64,000 bases of DNA from Leptodactylus fallax (GCA_947044405.1 CAMRHE010000332.1:1914001-1978000), one strand, 5' to 3'. Shown: positions 25,886 to 38,649, counted from the first letter of the stretch. Notes: generated from the sequence alone by a model not told the origin. Program-made: numbers and translations.

Positions 25886-28640
25886 TATTTTTATTTTCAA
25901 TGATTTTTATTGAATTTTTCAACAAGACAAATAATAAAGAAATTGCATGGAAGCATGAACAAAAGAGCACAGATTACAAAATACGTACAAACGGGAAGAG
26001 TGGAGGAAGGGGATACAGGGAGCAGGCCTAACGAGAGCGATTCAGTCCAGATATAACCCGATGTCTGGAAAAAGCAAAACTGTTAAATAAAGTCTCATGG
26101 AGTGGTTTCAATAAGAGAAAACGAAGACACCTAAATCAGTAGCCATAGACACAAAAGGCAGTGGAGAAGAAGTGATCAATGCATAGAGCAGTGCAGGCTC
26201 GCTAACCAACAGCCCCAGGTAAGCATATATTTAGAAAACGAAAAGTTACCAAGAGCGATGGTCCTTTCATAGGAATGAGTAGTATCAATTAAGGCTAAAA
26301 GATCCTGCAATGAGGGCGGGAGAGGTTGTTTCCATTTCCTAGCAATAATTAGCTTGGCCATCAGTAGAATTTTACAAGCCAGTTTACGATGTGGTAGGGG
26401 GATTGAGTCCATCTCCAAATTAGGCAGCGCCAGCTAGGGAGCACGTAAAACAGAGCTATCCAGGAGGCCATCCAAAAGATCAAAAACATCTCTCCAATAA
26501 GTGAGTCGAGGGCAAGCCCAAAAAGTATGGAGTAACGAACCCACACCACCCCATAGTCTCCAGCAAGAGGAGGATGACTGCGGGAACATCTGGTGTAACC
26601 GTGCTGGGGGAAAACACCATCTGAGAATTACCTTGTAGGCAGTCTCAATATGAGAGCTACATGCGAGAGAGGTATGAAGCAATCCAAAAGACTTGACCTG
26701 TCAAGTCCATGACCATGTCAAGATCCCTCTACCAGAGACGCAAAGGATAAGTATTCTGGAAGGAGGATCGAGGATTAATGGAGCAATAGATTGGTCTAAG
26801 ACCCTTCCGTACCGTTTTAAGCAAAAGTAAAACATCAGAGTTGTGAGATACAAGGAAGTTTGCGAGATACAAGAAAGAATGAGCAGGGTTGAGGTAAATT
26901 CCCAGATATTGGACACTGTCCTGTCTCCAATCAAAAGAATAGTCCTGCTTAAGTGAAAGTACTTCCGAATCAGGGAGATGCAACGGGAGGATCTGGGTCT
27001 TAGCTATGTTCAAATTATAGTAAGATAAGGAGCTAAATAAATCAATGAAGTCAATGGTGGCCCTAAGAGATGGGAGTGGGTCTGTTAAGGATAGGACAAT
27101 GTTGTCAGCGTATAATTAGATAGTATGGGTGAGATCAGCTACTGTAACCCCTCAGACATTGGGGTGACATCTAAGAGCATGGAGTAATCAAAGCAAAAGG
27201 TGGCTACTTTGAAGAACCTAGAATATAAGACATATTTTCAGTTGTTTCACACTTTTTTGTTAAGTATATAATTCCACATGTGGTAATTCATAGTTTTGAT
27301 GCCTTCAGTGTGAATCTACAATTTTTATAGTCATGAAAATACAGAAAACTCTTGGAATGAGAAGGTGTGTCCAAACTTTTGGTCTGTACTGTATGTAGAG
27401 AGTATATAAAGGAGAGTATAAATATGAGGGGGGATAATGGGCAGTCCTGTTGGGTACCATTGGTAATTTCAAAGTGAGCAGACAAAGTCCCGTTGACAAA
27501 CACCCTTGCGGAAGGCGTAGATTATAGAGCAGATGTAGTCGACAGGAGCTCCCCTCCTAGGCCCATAGCTCGTAATGCCGAGAAGGTGAACGACCAGTGG
27601 ATATGGTCAAACACCTTCTCGGTGCCCAACTCTATCATCACAGAAGGGATCCCTCCCTGTTCAATATGATGTAAAATGTTCACTCTCCTAGTATTGTCAG
27701 GAGCCTGTCGACCAGTGACAAAGCCTACCTGGTCAGGGGAGGTCAAGAAGGGTATCAATGGGGCCAGTCTACGGGCTAAAAGTTTAGAGTGCAGTTTAGC
27801 AAGGAGATGGGCCAGAAATTTTGAGGAGAATCAGTGGGCTTCCCTGGCTTAGGAATTGTAACCATAAGCTTCCTGATTTTCCTTAAGAAAGGAGCCTGTA
27901 GTCATAGCGGAATTGAAAAATTTTGCTAAATGAGGGAGAAAGATAGGGGCAAAGGTCTTGTAATATTCATTCGTTAGTGCATCTGGTCCTGTGGTTTTCC
28001 TAACAGGCAGGGAGGCAATCACCTCAACAGTCTCTTCAACAGAGATGGGTCTATTAAGATGTTGTGACTGGAAAGGGGAGAAGGAAGGGAGGTTGAGGGA
28101 CTGTAAAAAGAGGAAATATCCAAATCAGTGGGACAAGGGGAGGAGGGGTCATCCCGGAGATTAGCATAATATTGACTAAATTGGTCAGCAATGTCCTCAG
28201 GGTTAACTAATTTCCCTTTAGACACGGGGTCAAAAAGAAAAGGAATACGGGATTTAAGATGTCTCCTCTTCAATTTAGCTGCCAGAAATCTACCCGCACG
28301 ATTCCCTTGGGAGTAATATCTAATCTTAAGTTTTTTCAAAGATTTTTCATAGTCAAACAACAGGAGATCTCATAATTTTTGCCTAGAGAGGAGGAGCTGC
28401 TCAGCATGAAATGGGGAAGGAGCAGACTTATTCAGTAGCTCCTTTTTCTTAAGATCCTCGAGGAGTCTGGATAGCTGGGTTTGGCGCTGCTTCTTAACTA
28501 TATGACCTAACCTAATAAACGACCATCTTATGCAGGCTTTATGTGCGTTCCAAAGGAGGTTGACCCCTATATCAGGGGTGTCATTAGAGGTAAAGTAATT
28601 GTTGAGATCCCTCTCTAGTGATTGTGAAGGCACTTTTTTT
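25886..28640 (-). mobile_element. L1/Tx1-like LINE, 5'-truncated, decayed ORF2
   Basis: Minus-strand fragments in order: endonuclease-RT linker remains, DQVGFVTGRQAPDNTRR, a changed RT A motif (ELGTEKVFDHIHW), [24 protein letters not shown], and a C-terminal Cys-His region (FWACPRLTYW). The 3' end has TTCAATAAAAATC near 25900. Many stops and frameshifts; the catalytic Asp of motif A reads Gly. The element ends about 120 bp from the stop codon of gene C, so it occupies that gene's 3' flank. A Tc1 end is inserted at 27184-27391. Confidence 0.85.
27184..27391 (+). mobile_element. Solo Tc1 terminal fragment inside the LINE
   Basis: 208 bp nearly identical to the right arm of the element at 12137-13766, ending CTTTTGGTCTGTACTG next to TA. 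It includes the codons for GYFEEPRI. No partner arm is present, so it is a truncated or recombined copy. Confidence 0.9.
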
Positions 28641-28758
28641 CTTCGACTATTTGTAAAGGAAGAGAAACAAAAATGGACAAGTATATGTTCTTCATGTGTT
28701 CTTTAAGGTGCACTTATGGCTGACATTTATGAAAAAGTTTTCCACCTATAGTACATCA

Positions 28759-29996
28759 CTAAAGCTTCTCCTCTTTGTGAATTTTCTGATGTTTAACAAG
28801 ATTAGGCTTAACTGTAAAACATTTCCCACATTGTGAACATGAAAATGGCTTCTCCCCCGTGTGACTTCTCTGATGTGCAAGAAGTCTCAATTTCTCATTA
28901 AAACATTTCCCACAATGTGAACATGAATATGGTTTCTTTCCTGTGTGAATTCTCTCATGTCTAGCAAGATTTGCTTTATCTGTAAAACATTTCCCACAAT
29001 GTGAGCATGAAAATGGCTTCTCTCCTGTGTGAATTCTTACATGTTTAACAAGATTTGCTTTAGCTGTAAAGCATTTCCCACAATGTGAGCAATGAAATGG
29101 CTTCTCTACTGTGTGAATTCTCTGATGTCTAGCAAGATCCGATTTGTCATTAAAACATTTGCCACACACTAAACATGAAAATGGCTTCTCTACTGTGTGA
29201 ATTCTCTGATGTCTAGCAAGATCCGATTTGTCATTAAAACATTTGCCACACACTAAACATGAAAATGGCTTCTCCACTGTGTGAATTCTTTGGTGTATGA
29301 TAAGCCCTGATTTGTCATTAAACCATTTCCCACAATGTGAGCAATGAAATGGCTTCTCTATTGTGTGAATTCTCTGATGTCTAGCAAGATCCGATTTGTC
29401 ATTAAAACATTTGCCACACACTAAACATGAATATGATTTCTCCTCTGTGTGAATTATCTGATGTCTAATAAGATTTGATTTATCTGTAAAGCATTTCCCA
29501 CATTGTGAACATGAAAATGGCTTCTCCCCTGTGTGAATTCTTTGATGTCTAACAAGATATGATTTGTCATTAAAACATTTGCCACACTCTAAACATGAAA
29601 ATGGCCTCTCTCCTGTGTGAAGTCGTTGGTGTATGATGAGCCCTGATTTCTGGATAAAATGTTTCCCACATTCTGAACATAAAAATGGCTTCGTCCCTGT
29701 GTGAATTCTCTTATGTCTAACAAGATTTGACTGAGCTTTAAAACATTTCCCACATTCTGAGCATAAATGTGGCTTCTCTCCCCGTGTGTGACTTGTTTGT
29801 TGCTTAACACGCCTTCTGTGGATTTTATCTTGCTTCTCAGTCTGTGACTGATCAGATGATAGATCTTTGCTGTGAAGGTCTGAGGGTATATCTGGGATAA
29901 TGACATGTTCTTCATATGTATCTTGTGTGATACCACCATCCTCTGCTTTATAATCTGTAGATATGAGATGTCCCTCTGAGCTCCTGGTACAGTCAT
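28759..29996 (-). CDS. Gene C exon 6: tether and 12 C2H2 fingers with recent finger duplication
   Basis: Reads [20 protein letters not shown], a short tether with only a fragment of the SDPSIQV repeat, then 12 fingers, all with C-x2-C and H-x3-H. Helix residues: ASNR, QSGI, DSYR, DSNR, DSDR, DSGI, DSDR, DSDR, AANK, DANR, ELRA, VPNK. Fingers 7 and 8 are an exact 84-bp duplicate (29101-29184 and 29185-29268) and finger 5 is nearly the same. Linkers after fingers 5 to 8 are TIEKPF or TVEKPF in place of TGEKPF. It ends KEEKL and stop. Confidence 0.9.
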
Positions 29997-32900
29997 CTGC
30001 AAGAAGAAAATGGATTATTTTTAAACACTATATTCTTAAGTTATATTAAAATTATATTGATATTTTCAATCACAAGGTCTCAGCAGTCCTCCTGGGGCCA
30101 CTGGCATTATCCAGGAGGTCGAAAGAGACACCCACAAAGGAGTGCTGAGTGCCTCAAGGGAGTTTGGGAGTATAATAATAGATCTTCCAGTTTTAACCAA
30201 ACAAGTTTGTTCTGAAACTAAACTGGAGGTCGAACCTTGCAATATGACTTTTGCGAGGCTCGCCCATCTCTAGTGATTACTTCCTTGGGCCACAGTATCT
30301 TCATTAACAATCAGGATGTAGTTAATCTTAGGAACATCACTAAAGAAGAGAAAAAAAAAAAACACTACTCGAATTATGTTTTCCAATGGTGCACTTTAAT
30401 GGCACTTAAAAGAATTGGACACCCCTGAAGTTTTTCCATAAAATGAAGTATTTCTCCTAGAAAATTTTTTTAAAATTACACGTTTTGTTATACACACGTT
30501 TATTTCCTTTGTGTGTATTGGAACAACGCAATAAACATAAAAAAAAAAGCCAAAAATGATATAATTTCTTGTAAAACTCCAAAAATGGGGAATATAAAAT
30601 TACTGGACCCTCACCTTAATATTTGGTTGCCAACCCTTTGGAAAAAATAACTGAACTCAATCACTTCCTATAACCATCCACAAGCTTCTTATACCTCAAC
30701 TGGCATTTTGGACCCCTCTTCTTTTACAAACTGCTCCAGGTCTCTCATATTTGGGGCCGTCTTCTCTTCTCCCAACAGCAATTTTAAGATCTTTCCAAAG
30801 GTGTTCAATGGGATTTAGATGCGGACTCATTGCTGGTCACTTCAGAACTCTGCAGCGCATTGTTTCCATCCATTTCTGAGGGCTTTTTGAAGTATGTATG
30901 GGGTCTTTGTCCTGCTGGAAGACCCATGACCTAGGACGCAAACCCAGCTTTCTGACACTGGGCCCTACACTGAGACCCAAAATACTTTGGTAATCTTCAG
31001 ATTTCATGGTACCTTGAACACAGTCAAGGTACCCAGTGCTAGAGGCAGCAAAACAACCCCAAAACATCTTTGATCATGCACCATATATGACTGTTGGTCT
31101 TGTGTTCTTTTCTTTGTAGGCTTTATTCCCTTTTCGGTAGAATGATGTGCTTTACCAAAAAGCTCTATCTTGGTCTCATCTGTCCACAAGATGTTTTCCC
31201 AGGATTTTGGCTTACTAACATACATTTTGTCTGTAAACTGCAGTCTAGCTTTTTTCTGTCTCTCAGCAGTGGGGTCCTCCTGGGTCTCCTGACCTATAGT
31301 TGGCGCTGACACTGATGCCCCCTGAGCCTGCAGGACAGCTGGAATTTCTTTGGAACTTGATTGGGGCTGCTTCTCCACCATCCGGACTATCCTGCATTAC
31401 AACCTTTCATCAATGTTTCTCTTCCATCCACATCCAGGGAGATTAGCTACAGGGCCATGGGGGTCTAAACTTCTTGATTATGTTGTGCACCGTGGACAAA
31501 GGATCATCAAGATCTCTGGAGATGGACATGTAACCTTGAGATTGTTGATATTTTTCCATAATTTTTGGGTCTCAAGTCTTCAGTCAGTTCTCTTCTCCTC
31601 TTTCTGTTCTCCAGGTTTAGTGTGGCACACAATGCAAAGATTGAGCCAATGTCTCTCCTTTTAATTTGGCTTCTGGTGTGATTTTTTTTTATATTGCCCA
31701 CACCTGTTACTTGCCACAGGTGAGTTAGAATTGGCATCATATGTTTGAAACAAAGTTATTTACCCACAAATTTGTCTGGCCCATTTTTGGAGTTTTGTGT
31801 GAAATTATGTCCAATTTGCCTTTCTTTCTCTTTTTTTGTGTTGTTCCAATACACACAAAGGAAATAAACATGTCTATACAAAACAGGTTTAATTGCAGTA
31901 ATTTTCTTGGAGAAATACTTCATTTTCTGGAAAAAATTTTAGGGGTGCCAATGCTTACGGTCATAACTGTATGCTTGCAAATGTCTCTATAGGTTCTCAG
32001 ACATGACAATAATTTGGGTGCCTACTGCTTTATAAAGCTGCTGCTGCTGAGTCGGAGAATTGTGGCCCATGACATATTTTGACAATCAATCACAAGCACA
32101 GGAACAGAGGGTGAGTAGAACTAGACCGAGAAATACTTGGACTCCATCTACAGATCATCTTAAAGGACTTGACTTGAGCAATGGGTCTGTACAAATCTGA
32201 ATGTCAAGGAACTTGTTGACTCCATCTGTTACTCTGTAGCCATGGCAATGTTCAAGACTTCTCATAGTGCCTTCCAGAAGTTTAAGACAAAATGCACTCC
32301 CCATCCAAGATAATTTTAGCAAGAAGACCATCAATATACAGTAAAAGTGAAGACTAGTTTATGGATGGTTCATTTTCAACTTGGTCACCAATAGAAACAG
32401 AAAATGGTGTGTTTAAAGGGAGCCTGTCACCAGACCCAGTATAGATAGATTAGCACTATGGGTGAACAAGGTCACTGCCATTACTCCAAAGAGTTAAGAA
32501 GCAATGTTCTCAAAAGGGTTCATGCACATATTGACAAAAAATGGTGATCTCTTAGCAATGGAGGATAAGACTGTTTGATTCAGGTAAACCTAACCTATCT
32601 TTCTGCGGAGCTGGGTTAATTTGCTGGGTTCTGGTGACACTCTCCCTTTAAGTACACGATGACCAGACAGCAGAGATGTCCCAAACCTGGGACATCTCAT
32701 TGGGGACATTCTGTTACATGGATTTTTGGTGTACAATGGCAAGCTCACCACTTGTTTAGACAATGGGTGGATCATGGCAGGAATCTCGGATGCCCGACTG
32801 TCAGATTTACTATAACTCACACCAGAAAACTCGTATAACGGAAATCTCTCACAGTCCCTGATTGGCCGAGATTTACCTGGAGGCATACCTACACAAGCAA

Positions 32901-34923
32901 GGAATAGGAAGAGGGCAGAGCTAGTGTTAATAAATTCCTCCCATGTATAATTCAGAGGGTGAGGGATGAACCATTTTTCTGTAGGGAATAAGATCTTTAT
33001 GTATGATGGTTTTATCATTTATAAAATAATAAAAGAAATATAATGAAAAAAAAAAAGAAGCCTTGTCCGTCAGGAAACCGATAATAAATGACTACAAAGA
33101 GAATTGTTTGTAGTCTGTTTCCATGGAGTAGCAATATAAAAAAAAAAGGTTGCAGATTTTGAAAAACAGTGAAGGAACAAGTCGACATGGCTTTTATACA
33201 CAAACTAGGCTGTGATCTAATAAGGTTAATCTGCACTTTGACTGATGAAAAAAAAAATAAAAATTACAAATCTCAGAATTGTCGCCAGTGAATGAGAAGT
33301 ATCTGTGACTATTCTGTATTTAGTGGTGACTCCTCACCTGTGCGGTTCCCTGTAGGAATGTCCTCCTTACACTCCTCATCTCCCCTCACATATGTCTCCG
33401 GAGCATTAATATTCTTCAGATCTTCACCCACATACAAAAGCTGTGAAGGAAATATTGTAAAAGTCACCAGACGGATGGAGAAGTCACGTGGGAGGTTTTA
33501 TAGGAGAAGAAAAGATCATTCATTATCATGACCACCAAAACTGACAGCAGGAGTTATCTGAGCAAATAGCTGCAGGTCTCCTGGATAAATCCACCATGTT
33601 GGCTCCTTATTCCAACCAGCAGCCTCCATAGCCAGAAAACTGTGAGAAGATCCAGACAACATGTCATGTCTATGGTCAGCTTTATCCTGCCATCTCCACC
33701 TTTCTCATTACACAAGTAGGAAACATCTAATACTGTGGGATAAAACCAGACTGACCCCGAGACCTTCACAGCCCTTCTACAGGGCAGAGGGAAGATTTCA
33801 TGTCACCTTATCTCCATCTACCTGATCATCCTGGGGAAAGACATTTTCTTCCTTACAATCCTGTGCTAGAAGAGGACTGGGACATCTCTCCGCTGATGTT
33901 CTCTTACTGGATGGAACTGGAGGAAACACATACAGGGACTGAATTCATTCTTTCCATACAGATAATGAGAGGCCGTGTGTATTTAGTCATGTCTATTACC
34001 TGCTGATGTGAGGGGCTGCTGATCCTCCATCATCACCTCCTTGTACACATCTTTGTGTCCTTCTAAATACTCCCACTCCTCCATGGAGAAATAGACAGTG
34101 ACATCCTGACACCTTATAGGAACCTGACAACACAATGATACAGTCATCACCAGATCCCTTCATAGCTCCTGTATAATGTCCCAGCATTCCCAGCAGTGTC
34201 ACCTCTCCAGTCAGCAGCTCAATCATCTTGTTGGTGAGTTCTAGGATCTTCTGTCCATTGATCTCCTCATGTATCAGGGAGTGAGGTGGAGGCCCCGGGA
34301 TTGGGCTCAGGGTTCTCCCCCATCCTTCAGACACAGGAGGCTGACAGTGCCCACTAGAGGTCTTCTTCACTACTGTGTAATCCTATTTATAGAGAGACAC
34401 ATTAATAAATATCACTACATACATGTCCAGAGTCCCTCACCTCTCCAGTCATATCATCTGTTATTACTATAGATAAGACTGATGTAATGTGACATCATCA
34501 GAATCTCTCACCTCTCCAGTCATATCATCTGTTATTACTATAGATAAGAATGATGTAATGTGACATCATCAGAATCTCTCACCTCTCCAGTCATATCATC
34601 TGTTATTACTATAGATAAGAATGATGTAATGTGACATCATCAGAATCTCTCACCTCTCCGGTCATATCATCTGTTATTACTATAGATAAGAATGATGTAA
34701 TGTGACATCATCAGAATCTCTCACCTCCCCAGTCATATCATCTGTTATTACTATAGATAAGAATGATGTAATGTGACATCATCAGAATCTCTCACCTCCC
34801 CAGTCATATCATCTGTTATTACTATAGATAAGAATGAGGTAATGTGACATCATCAGAATCTCTCACCTCTCCAGTAAGCTGGTACAGTATCTCTAGGGTG
34901 AGATTTAATATACTTTCTGCCAT
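28759..34923 (-). CDS. Gene C: KRAB C2H2 zinc-finger protein, about 598 aa, 12 fingers
   Basis: Six exons: E1 34867-34923, E2 34203-34382, E3 34000-34123, E4 33822-33916, E5 33338-33440, E6 28759-29996; total 1797 nt, 599 codons with stop. The first Met used by the paralogues is ATA here (34942-34944), so translation should start at the second Met, giving [20 protein letters not shown]6 is open over its whole length although it contains no in-frame start codon in its first 570 nt, as expected for an internal-to-terminal exon. Intron 5 (3.3 kb) holds a dead Tc1 element. The 3' flank is a LINE, so the native 3' UTR may be lost or very short. A nuclear regulator by family; partners unknown. Confidence 0.82.
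30395..31969 (-). mobile_element. Tc1-like transposon in gene C intron 5, degenerate
   Basis: About 1.57 kb. The right end TACGGTCATAACTG abuts TA at 31970-31971. Inverted termini share GGAGAAATACTTCATTTTCT (right) and its complement near 30450 (left). The left edge is blurred. A different family from the 12.1 kb element. Confidence 0.85.
30770..31600 (-). pseudogene. Tc1-like transposase remnant
   Basis: Frames on the minus strand give LTEDLR in the N-terminal part, [15 protein letters not shown] with the first catalytic Asp, [13 protein letters not shown] with the second, and [17 protein letters not shown] at the third site. There the Glu of NPIE is kept but the preceding conserved Asp is His. 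Several frameshifts. Confidence 0.85.
32413..32651. mobile_element. 239-bp MITE with TTAAAGGGAG termini, relative of the satellite
   Basis: Left end TTAAAGGGAGCCTGTCACC and right end (reverse complement) TTAAAGGGAGAGTGTCACC form an inverted repeat of about 22 bp with two mismatches. On the right arm, inward of the terminus, come CAGAACCCAGCA, ACCCAGCTCCGCAG and AAGATAGGTTAG. These match the satellite monomer beginning at 51.34 kb. Confidence 0.8.
33338..34382 (-). CDS. Gene C exons 5 to 2: KRAB block
   Basis: E2 reads [15 protein letters not shown], two residues different from gene A. The E2 acceptor is AAATAG|GA where the others have CCAG or ACAG; it is still AG. E3 and E4 are the same in protein as in the paralogues. 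Confidence 0.88.
34441..34866 (-). repeat. Intron 1 tandem repeat of gene C, 6 x 71 bp
   Basis: Exactly 426 bp; units differ by single substitutions, mostly within the GGAGAG donor context (TCCAG, TCCGG or CCCAG on the plus strand). Confidence 0.95.
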
Positions 34924-34944
34924 CTTGTCTCTGTCTTGATTTAT

Positions 34945-36705
34945 CCTTGACAGGAAAGATCCTATAGAGAAGATCCTATACTGTATTGAACCTAAAAGTA
35001 AAACATGTATAAGTAATATAAAATAATATTAATAAGATAACAGGAAACACTTGAGAAGATAATAAAGTGTATATGGTGTCTTCTTCTTTTGCATAAATTG
35101 GAACACCAGATGAATGGCTTGTTGTTACTTTCCCATCATATTAGTTTGTAGACTGCTACAGCCAAGCATGAGACCCTGCAGTGATGTCAGTATGTATGAC
35201 ATGTGACCTCTGTGCACCACTACAGGCCTCAAGACTTACCAGCACAAACCAGAAGTGCTATTATTATACTCTGGGGTCAGAAGGGACCCTGGAATATAAG
35301 AAGTAACTGTCCAGAGGAGGCGCTCAAACATAAAAGAGTTACACTCACCTCTCCTGGGCATCCCCGCAATCTCTCAGCGTCCTCTTCTGGCTAATGTCAC
35401 ATACCCTGGGGTCACTACTAAGGCCAACGCCATGATGCTTTGACCCTGAGTCTCAATCACAGGCCTCGGTGGTGACCCCATGGCACTTGATGTGAGGCTG
35501 GAGAAGACCCCAGATGTCAAAAGAATGCCCAAGAGAGGTGAGGTAAGAAAAAGTGTCTGAAGAGACCCCAGGGTATGATTGGGTTTAGTGGGCGACAAAC
35601 ACCAAAATTTTTGGTTTTGGGCTGAATCCAGTTTGATCCGAATTCGGTTCGCTCATCCCTAGCAGTTACATGACCTACATCCTCACATCACCGCTGTAAC
35701 CTACGTTGTCTCTTCTTCTGCCAATTCTAACAGGACAGATCTTCTAGTCAGTTTTCAGGACAGCTCATCCCTCCGTCCACATTCCTGGTTCAATGTTTTT
35801 TAGCATCTTGTTGATAATAAGATGATATATATTCCTATAAGTAACATTCAAGACGATAGGAACAATTGTGCAAGGCTGGAGGTCACAAAGCGTACGTATA
35901 GGTAATCGTTACATGCGAATGCCATATAGTCCTGGCCGGAGTCTGGTGCTGGATAGTGAGGTGAAGGGGAAGAAGAGCACAAAAAATAACACAAAGAGAC
36001 ACAACGTATACAATAAGGAAGCAAAGAGGGAGAAGAATCTACAAAGTATTAGATAAGACAAATAAAAAAAAAGTTCTGACTCTTGGCCGAATTTATCTTC
36101 CCCAGCGACCCCGCCACATAAGGCAGGGCTCACACTAGCGTTGATGTCCATTATGATAGTGTCCGTTAAAAACCCCCCCCCCCAAAAATGAACACCCATC
36201 ATAAAAGACATTAACAGACACTGAGCATGCGCAGAACAAAAAACGGACAGTAATAACGGACAGTATAATGGACGCCCGTCCGTTACCCATAGACTATAAT
36301 GTTAAAGAATAACAGACGCCTGACGTCCGCCATGACACAAAGTCCTGCTCTTAGGATTTTTTTTGTCCGCGAGAAAAGAGCAGACATGTGACGGCTTTGG
36401 TGTAAACCGGACACTAACAGTAAGAAGGTAAAATCCCAGTGAAAAGAATGGAAATTTTAACGGATTTCTGACGGTTCTGCTAGTGTGCTAAAATATTGTA
36501 ACAGACAAAAGCAACGGACACTGCTGACGGTCACCTGCGGTAGTGTGAACAACCCCTAACTTCAGTGACTATATACACACACACCTCCACCTGTACACTA
36601 TATATATATATACACACATACATACCTCCTCTTGTACACTATACATATATACACATATATACACACACACACACATACCTCCTCCTGGACACATATATAG
36701 TCATA
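34945..36705. other. 5' flank of gene C, repeats only
   Basis: Contains the end of a TAGGGATGAGCGAACC-type repeat (about 35600-35661) and a repeat running from CTCACACTAGCG (36128) to GCGGTAGTGTGAAC (36537). A poly-C run at 36171-36182 and CA/TA microsatellites at 36570-36690 follow. No gene seen. Confidence 0.5.
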
Positions 36706-36820
36706 CCTCCACCCACATGGCTGTACGCTGTAGATATATATATATATACTTACTTTAGGGCTACAGGACCTGTGATGATGTCATGTGTGGGAGGAGTCAA
36801 CTGATCACATGATGAGGTGT
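36706..36820 (-). promoter_or_regulatory. Conserved 5' module of gene C (putative promoter), shortened
   Basis: Keeps ACCTCCACC, the TA-rich spacer, CAGGACCTGTGATGATGTCA, TGTGGGAGGAGTCAA and a displaced CTGATCACATGA. The GGGGTTAATG part is not seen. Confidence 0.4.
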
Positions 36821-36929
36821 TACCAGGTTACTGCTCAGTGTATACAGGACTCTGCTGTGCTGGTTTTGGTCGGTGCTGGATGAGCTGAAGTGTACGTGTC
36901 AGGGTCAGGATGTAGTTACAGGGTGGATG

Positions 36930-37290
36930 TAGCAGAGCTGTGTGTGTATGACGTGTATGGAGCAGAGCCGTGTGTGTATGACGTGTATGGAGCAGAGCCG
37001 TGTGTGTATGACGTGTATGGAGCAGAGCCGTGTGTGTATGACGTGTATGGAGCAGAGCCGTGTGTGTATGACGTGTATGGAGCAGAGCCGTGTGTGTATG
37101 ACGTGTATGGAGCAGAGCCGTGTGTGTATGACGTGTATGGAGCAGAGCCGTGTGTGTATGACGTGTATGTAGCAGAGCCGTGTGTATATGATGTGTATGG
37201 AGCAGAGCTGTGTGTGTATGATGTGTATGGCGCAGAGCTGTGTGTGTATGATGTGTATGGAGCAGAGCCGTATGTATGGAGCAGAGCTGT
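36930..37290. repeat. 30-bp minisatellite upstream of gene C
   Basis: About 12 tandem copies of TGACGTGTATGGAGCAGAGC plus CGTGTGTGTA, nearly perfect in the first eight. Because 30 is a multiple of 3 it creates a 137-codon frame that is not a gene. Similar AGCAGAGCTGTGTGTG words appear unexpanded upstream of gene D. Confidence 0.95.
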
Positions 37291-37318
37291 GTGTGCGTCT
37301 TAACCCCTAACAGTCACA

Positions 37319-38049
37319 TTAACCCCTTTTTGACTCCCTGCTTTCCAAACCCCATAACTTTGTTATTTTTCCGTTCTCAGAACCATATGAGGGCTTAATG
37401 TTTGCGGGACAAATTTTTCTTCATGATGCTACCATTTATTATTCTGTACAATGTACTGGGAAGCTGGAAAAAAAATCCAGAATGGGGTATATTTGGAGAA
37501 GACCTGCGTTTGTGCAGCTTTCTTACAGGCTTCGTTTTTACGGCGTTCACTCTGCAGCCAAAATGACATGTCACCTGTATTCTATGTTTCAGTACGATTC
37601 CGGGGATTTATATAGTTTTATTTACATTGTAAGAACTTACCAAAAATCCAGAACTTTGCCAAAAACATTTTTTCTTAAAGTTGCCATATTCTGACACCCA
37701 TAACTTTTTATATTTCTGTGTACGGGGATGGATAGGGCGTCGTTTTTTGGTGGGGTCAGGTGTACTTTTCACTTATACTATTTTGGGAAATTTCTATTGC
37801 TTTGATCACTTTTTAGTCAAATTTTTATTAGCGGTGAAACAGCAAAAAAAATGGCGGTTCAGCACTTTTGATTTTTTTTTTTTCTGCTATGGTGTTCACC
37901 CTACGGGAAAATTATTTTTACAAGTTTGTAGTCCGGGTGTTTTCTGACACTGAGATACCTAATGTGTATGTGTTTCACAGTAATGGCTGCTATCTTTAAA
38001 GACACAGCATCCGCCATAATATTATGGCAGATGTCGGGAAGGAGTTGAA
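37319..38049. mobile_element. TTAA-flanked element, copy 3
   Basis: Starts TTAACCCCTTTTTGACTCCC and ends ATGTCGGGAAGGAGTTGA, where the last TTAA is mutated to TTGA. The interior matches copies 1 and 2. Confidence 0.65.
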
Positions 38050-38649
38050 AATTGCAAAAACTTTCCCAAAAATGTCCTTTTTTTGCAGATTTTTAATTTC
38101 TGGCTCCAGTAAATATTCCTGGCACATAACTCCAGTGCCTTATATACATTTTAACCCTTAAGCGATCTATCACATTTAGCCTTAAACCAGTAACATTTTA
38201 TCCCTCTCTGTATTTCCGCCTTCATAACGTTTTACATTTTATCTTTTTGTAGCTTTACGAGACCTTGTATTTTGTGGACACATAAAACTTTATGATCAGT
38301 TTTTATTACTTTTTGTTTTGAGAGGTGAGATCAGCAGAAAACATTAATTGTTTATTATTTAGAATAAATAACCTACTAATTTAATTTTAGGGTTTGTTAT
38401 GGATGTGGCAATAACGATTTTGTGGGGTTTTTCTTTACAATTTTTTTCATTAACAAGGGGAATAGAAGTCTATTTTTACTTTTTATCTGTAAAACCACTT
38501 AGGTGCTGGATAAATTCAGAACTGTCAGTGGGTTAAAGTGTTTTTGTCCAAAAATGTAACTATCTGACAACTAGAATTTAAAATTTTTTGGAAATATAAG
38601 TAATTACAAAAGTAAAATTTTGAAGAGTTTTAAAGAAAAGATTTAATTT
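38050..38649. other. Intergenic, no gene seen
   Basis: AT-rich sequence with TAACCCTTAAGCGA-like repeat fragments. Confidence 0.4.

Noticed and set aside
29589..30002. 137-codon minus frame starting [11 protein letters not shown]
   Set aside because: Out-of-frame reading of gene C exon 6; the true frame ([10 protein letters not shown]) is open throughout and gives proper fingers.
36890..37303. 137-codon repetitive frame (VYDVYGAEPC repeats)
   Set aside because: Frame produced by a 30-bp minisatellite; a second frame of the same array is also open, there is no family similarity, and it lies in the 5' flank of gene C.
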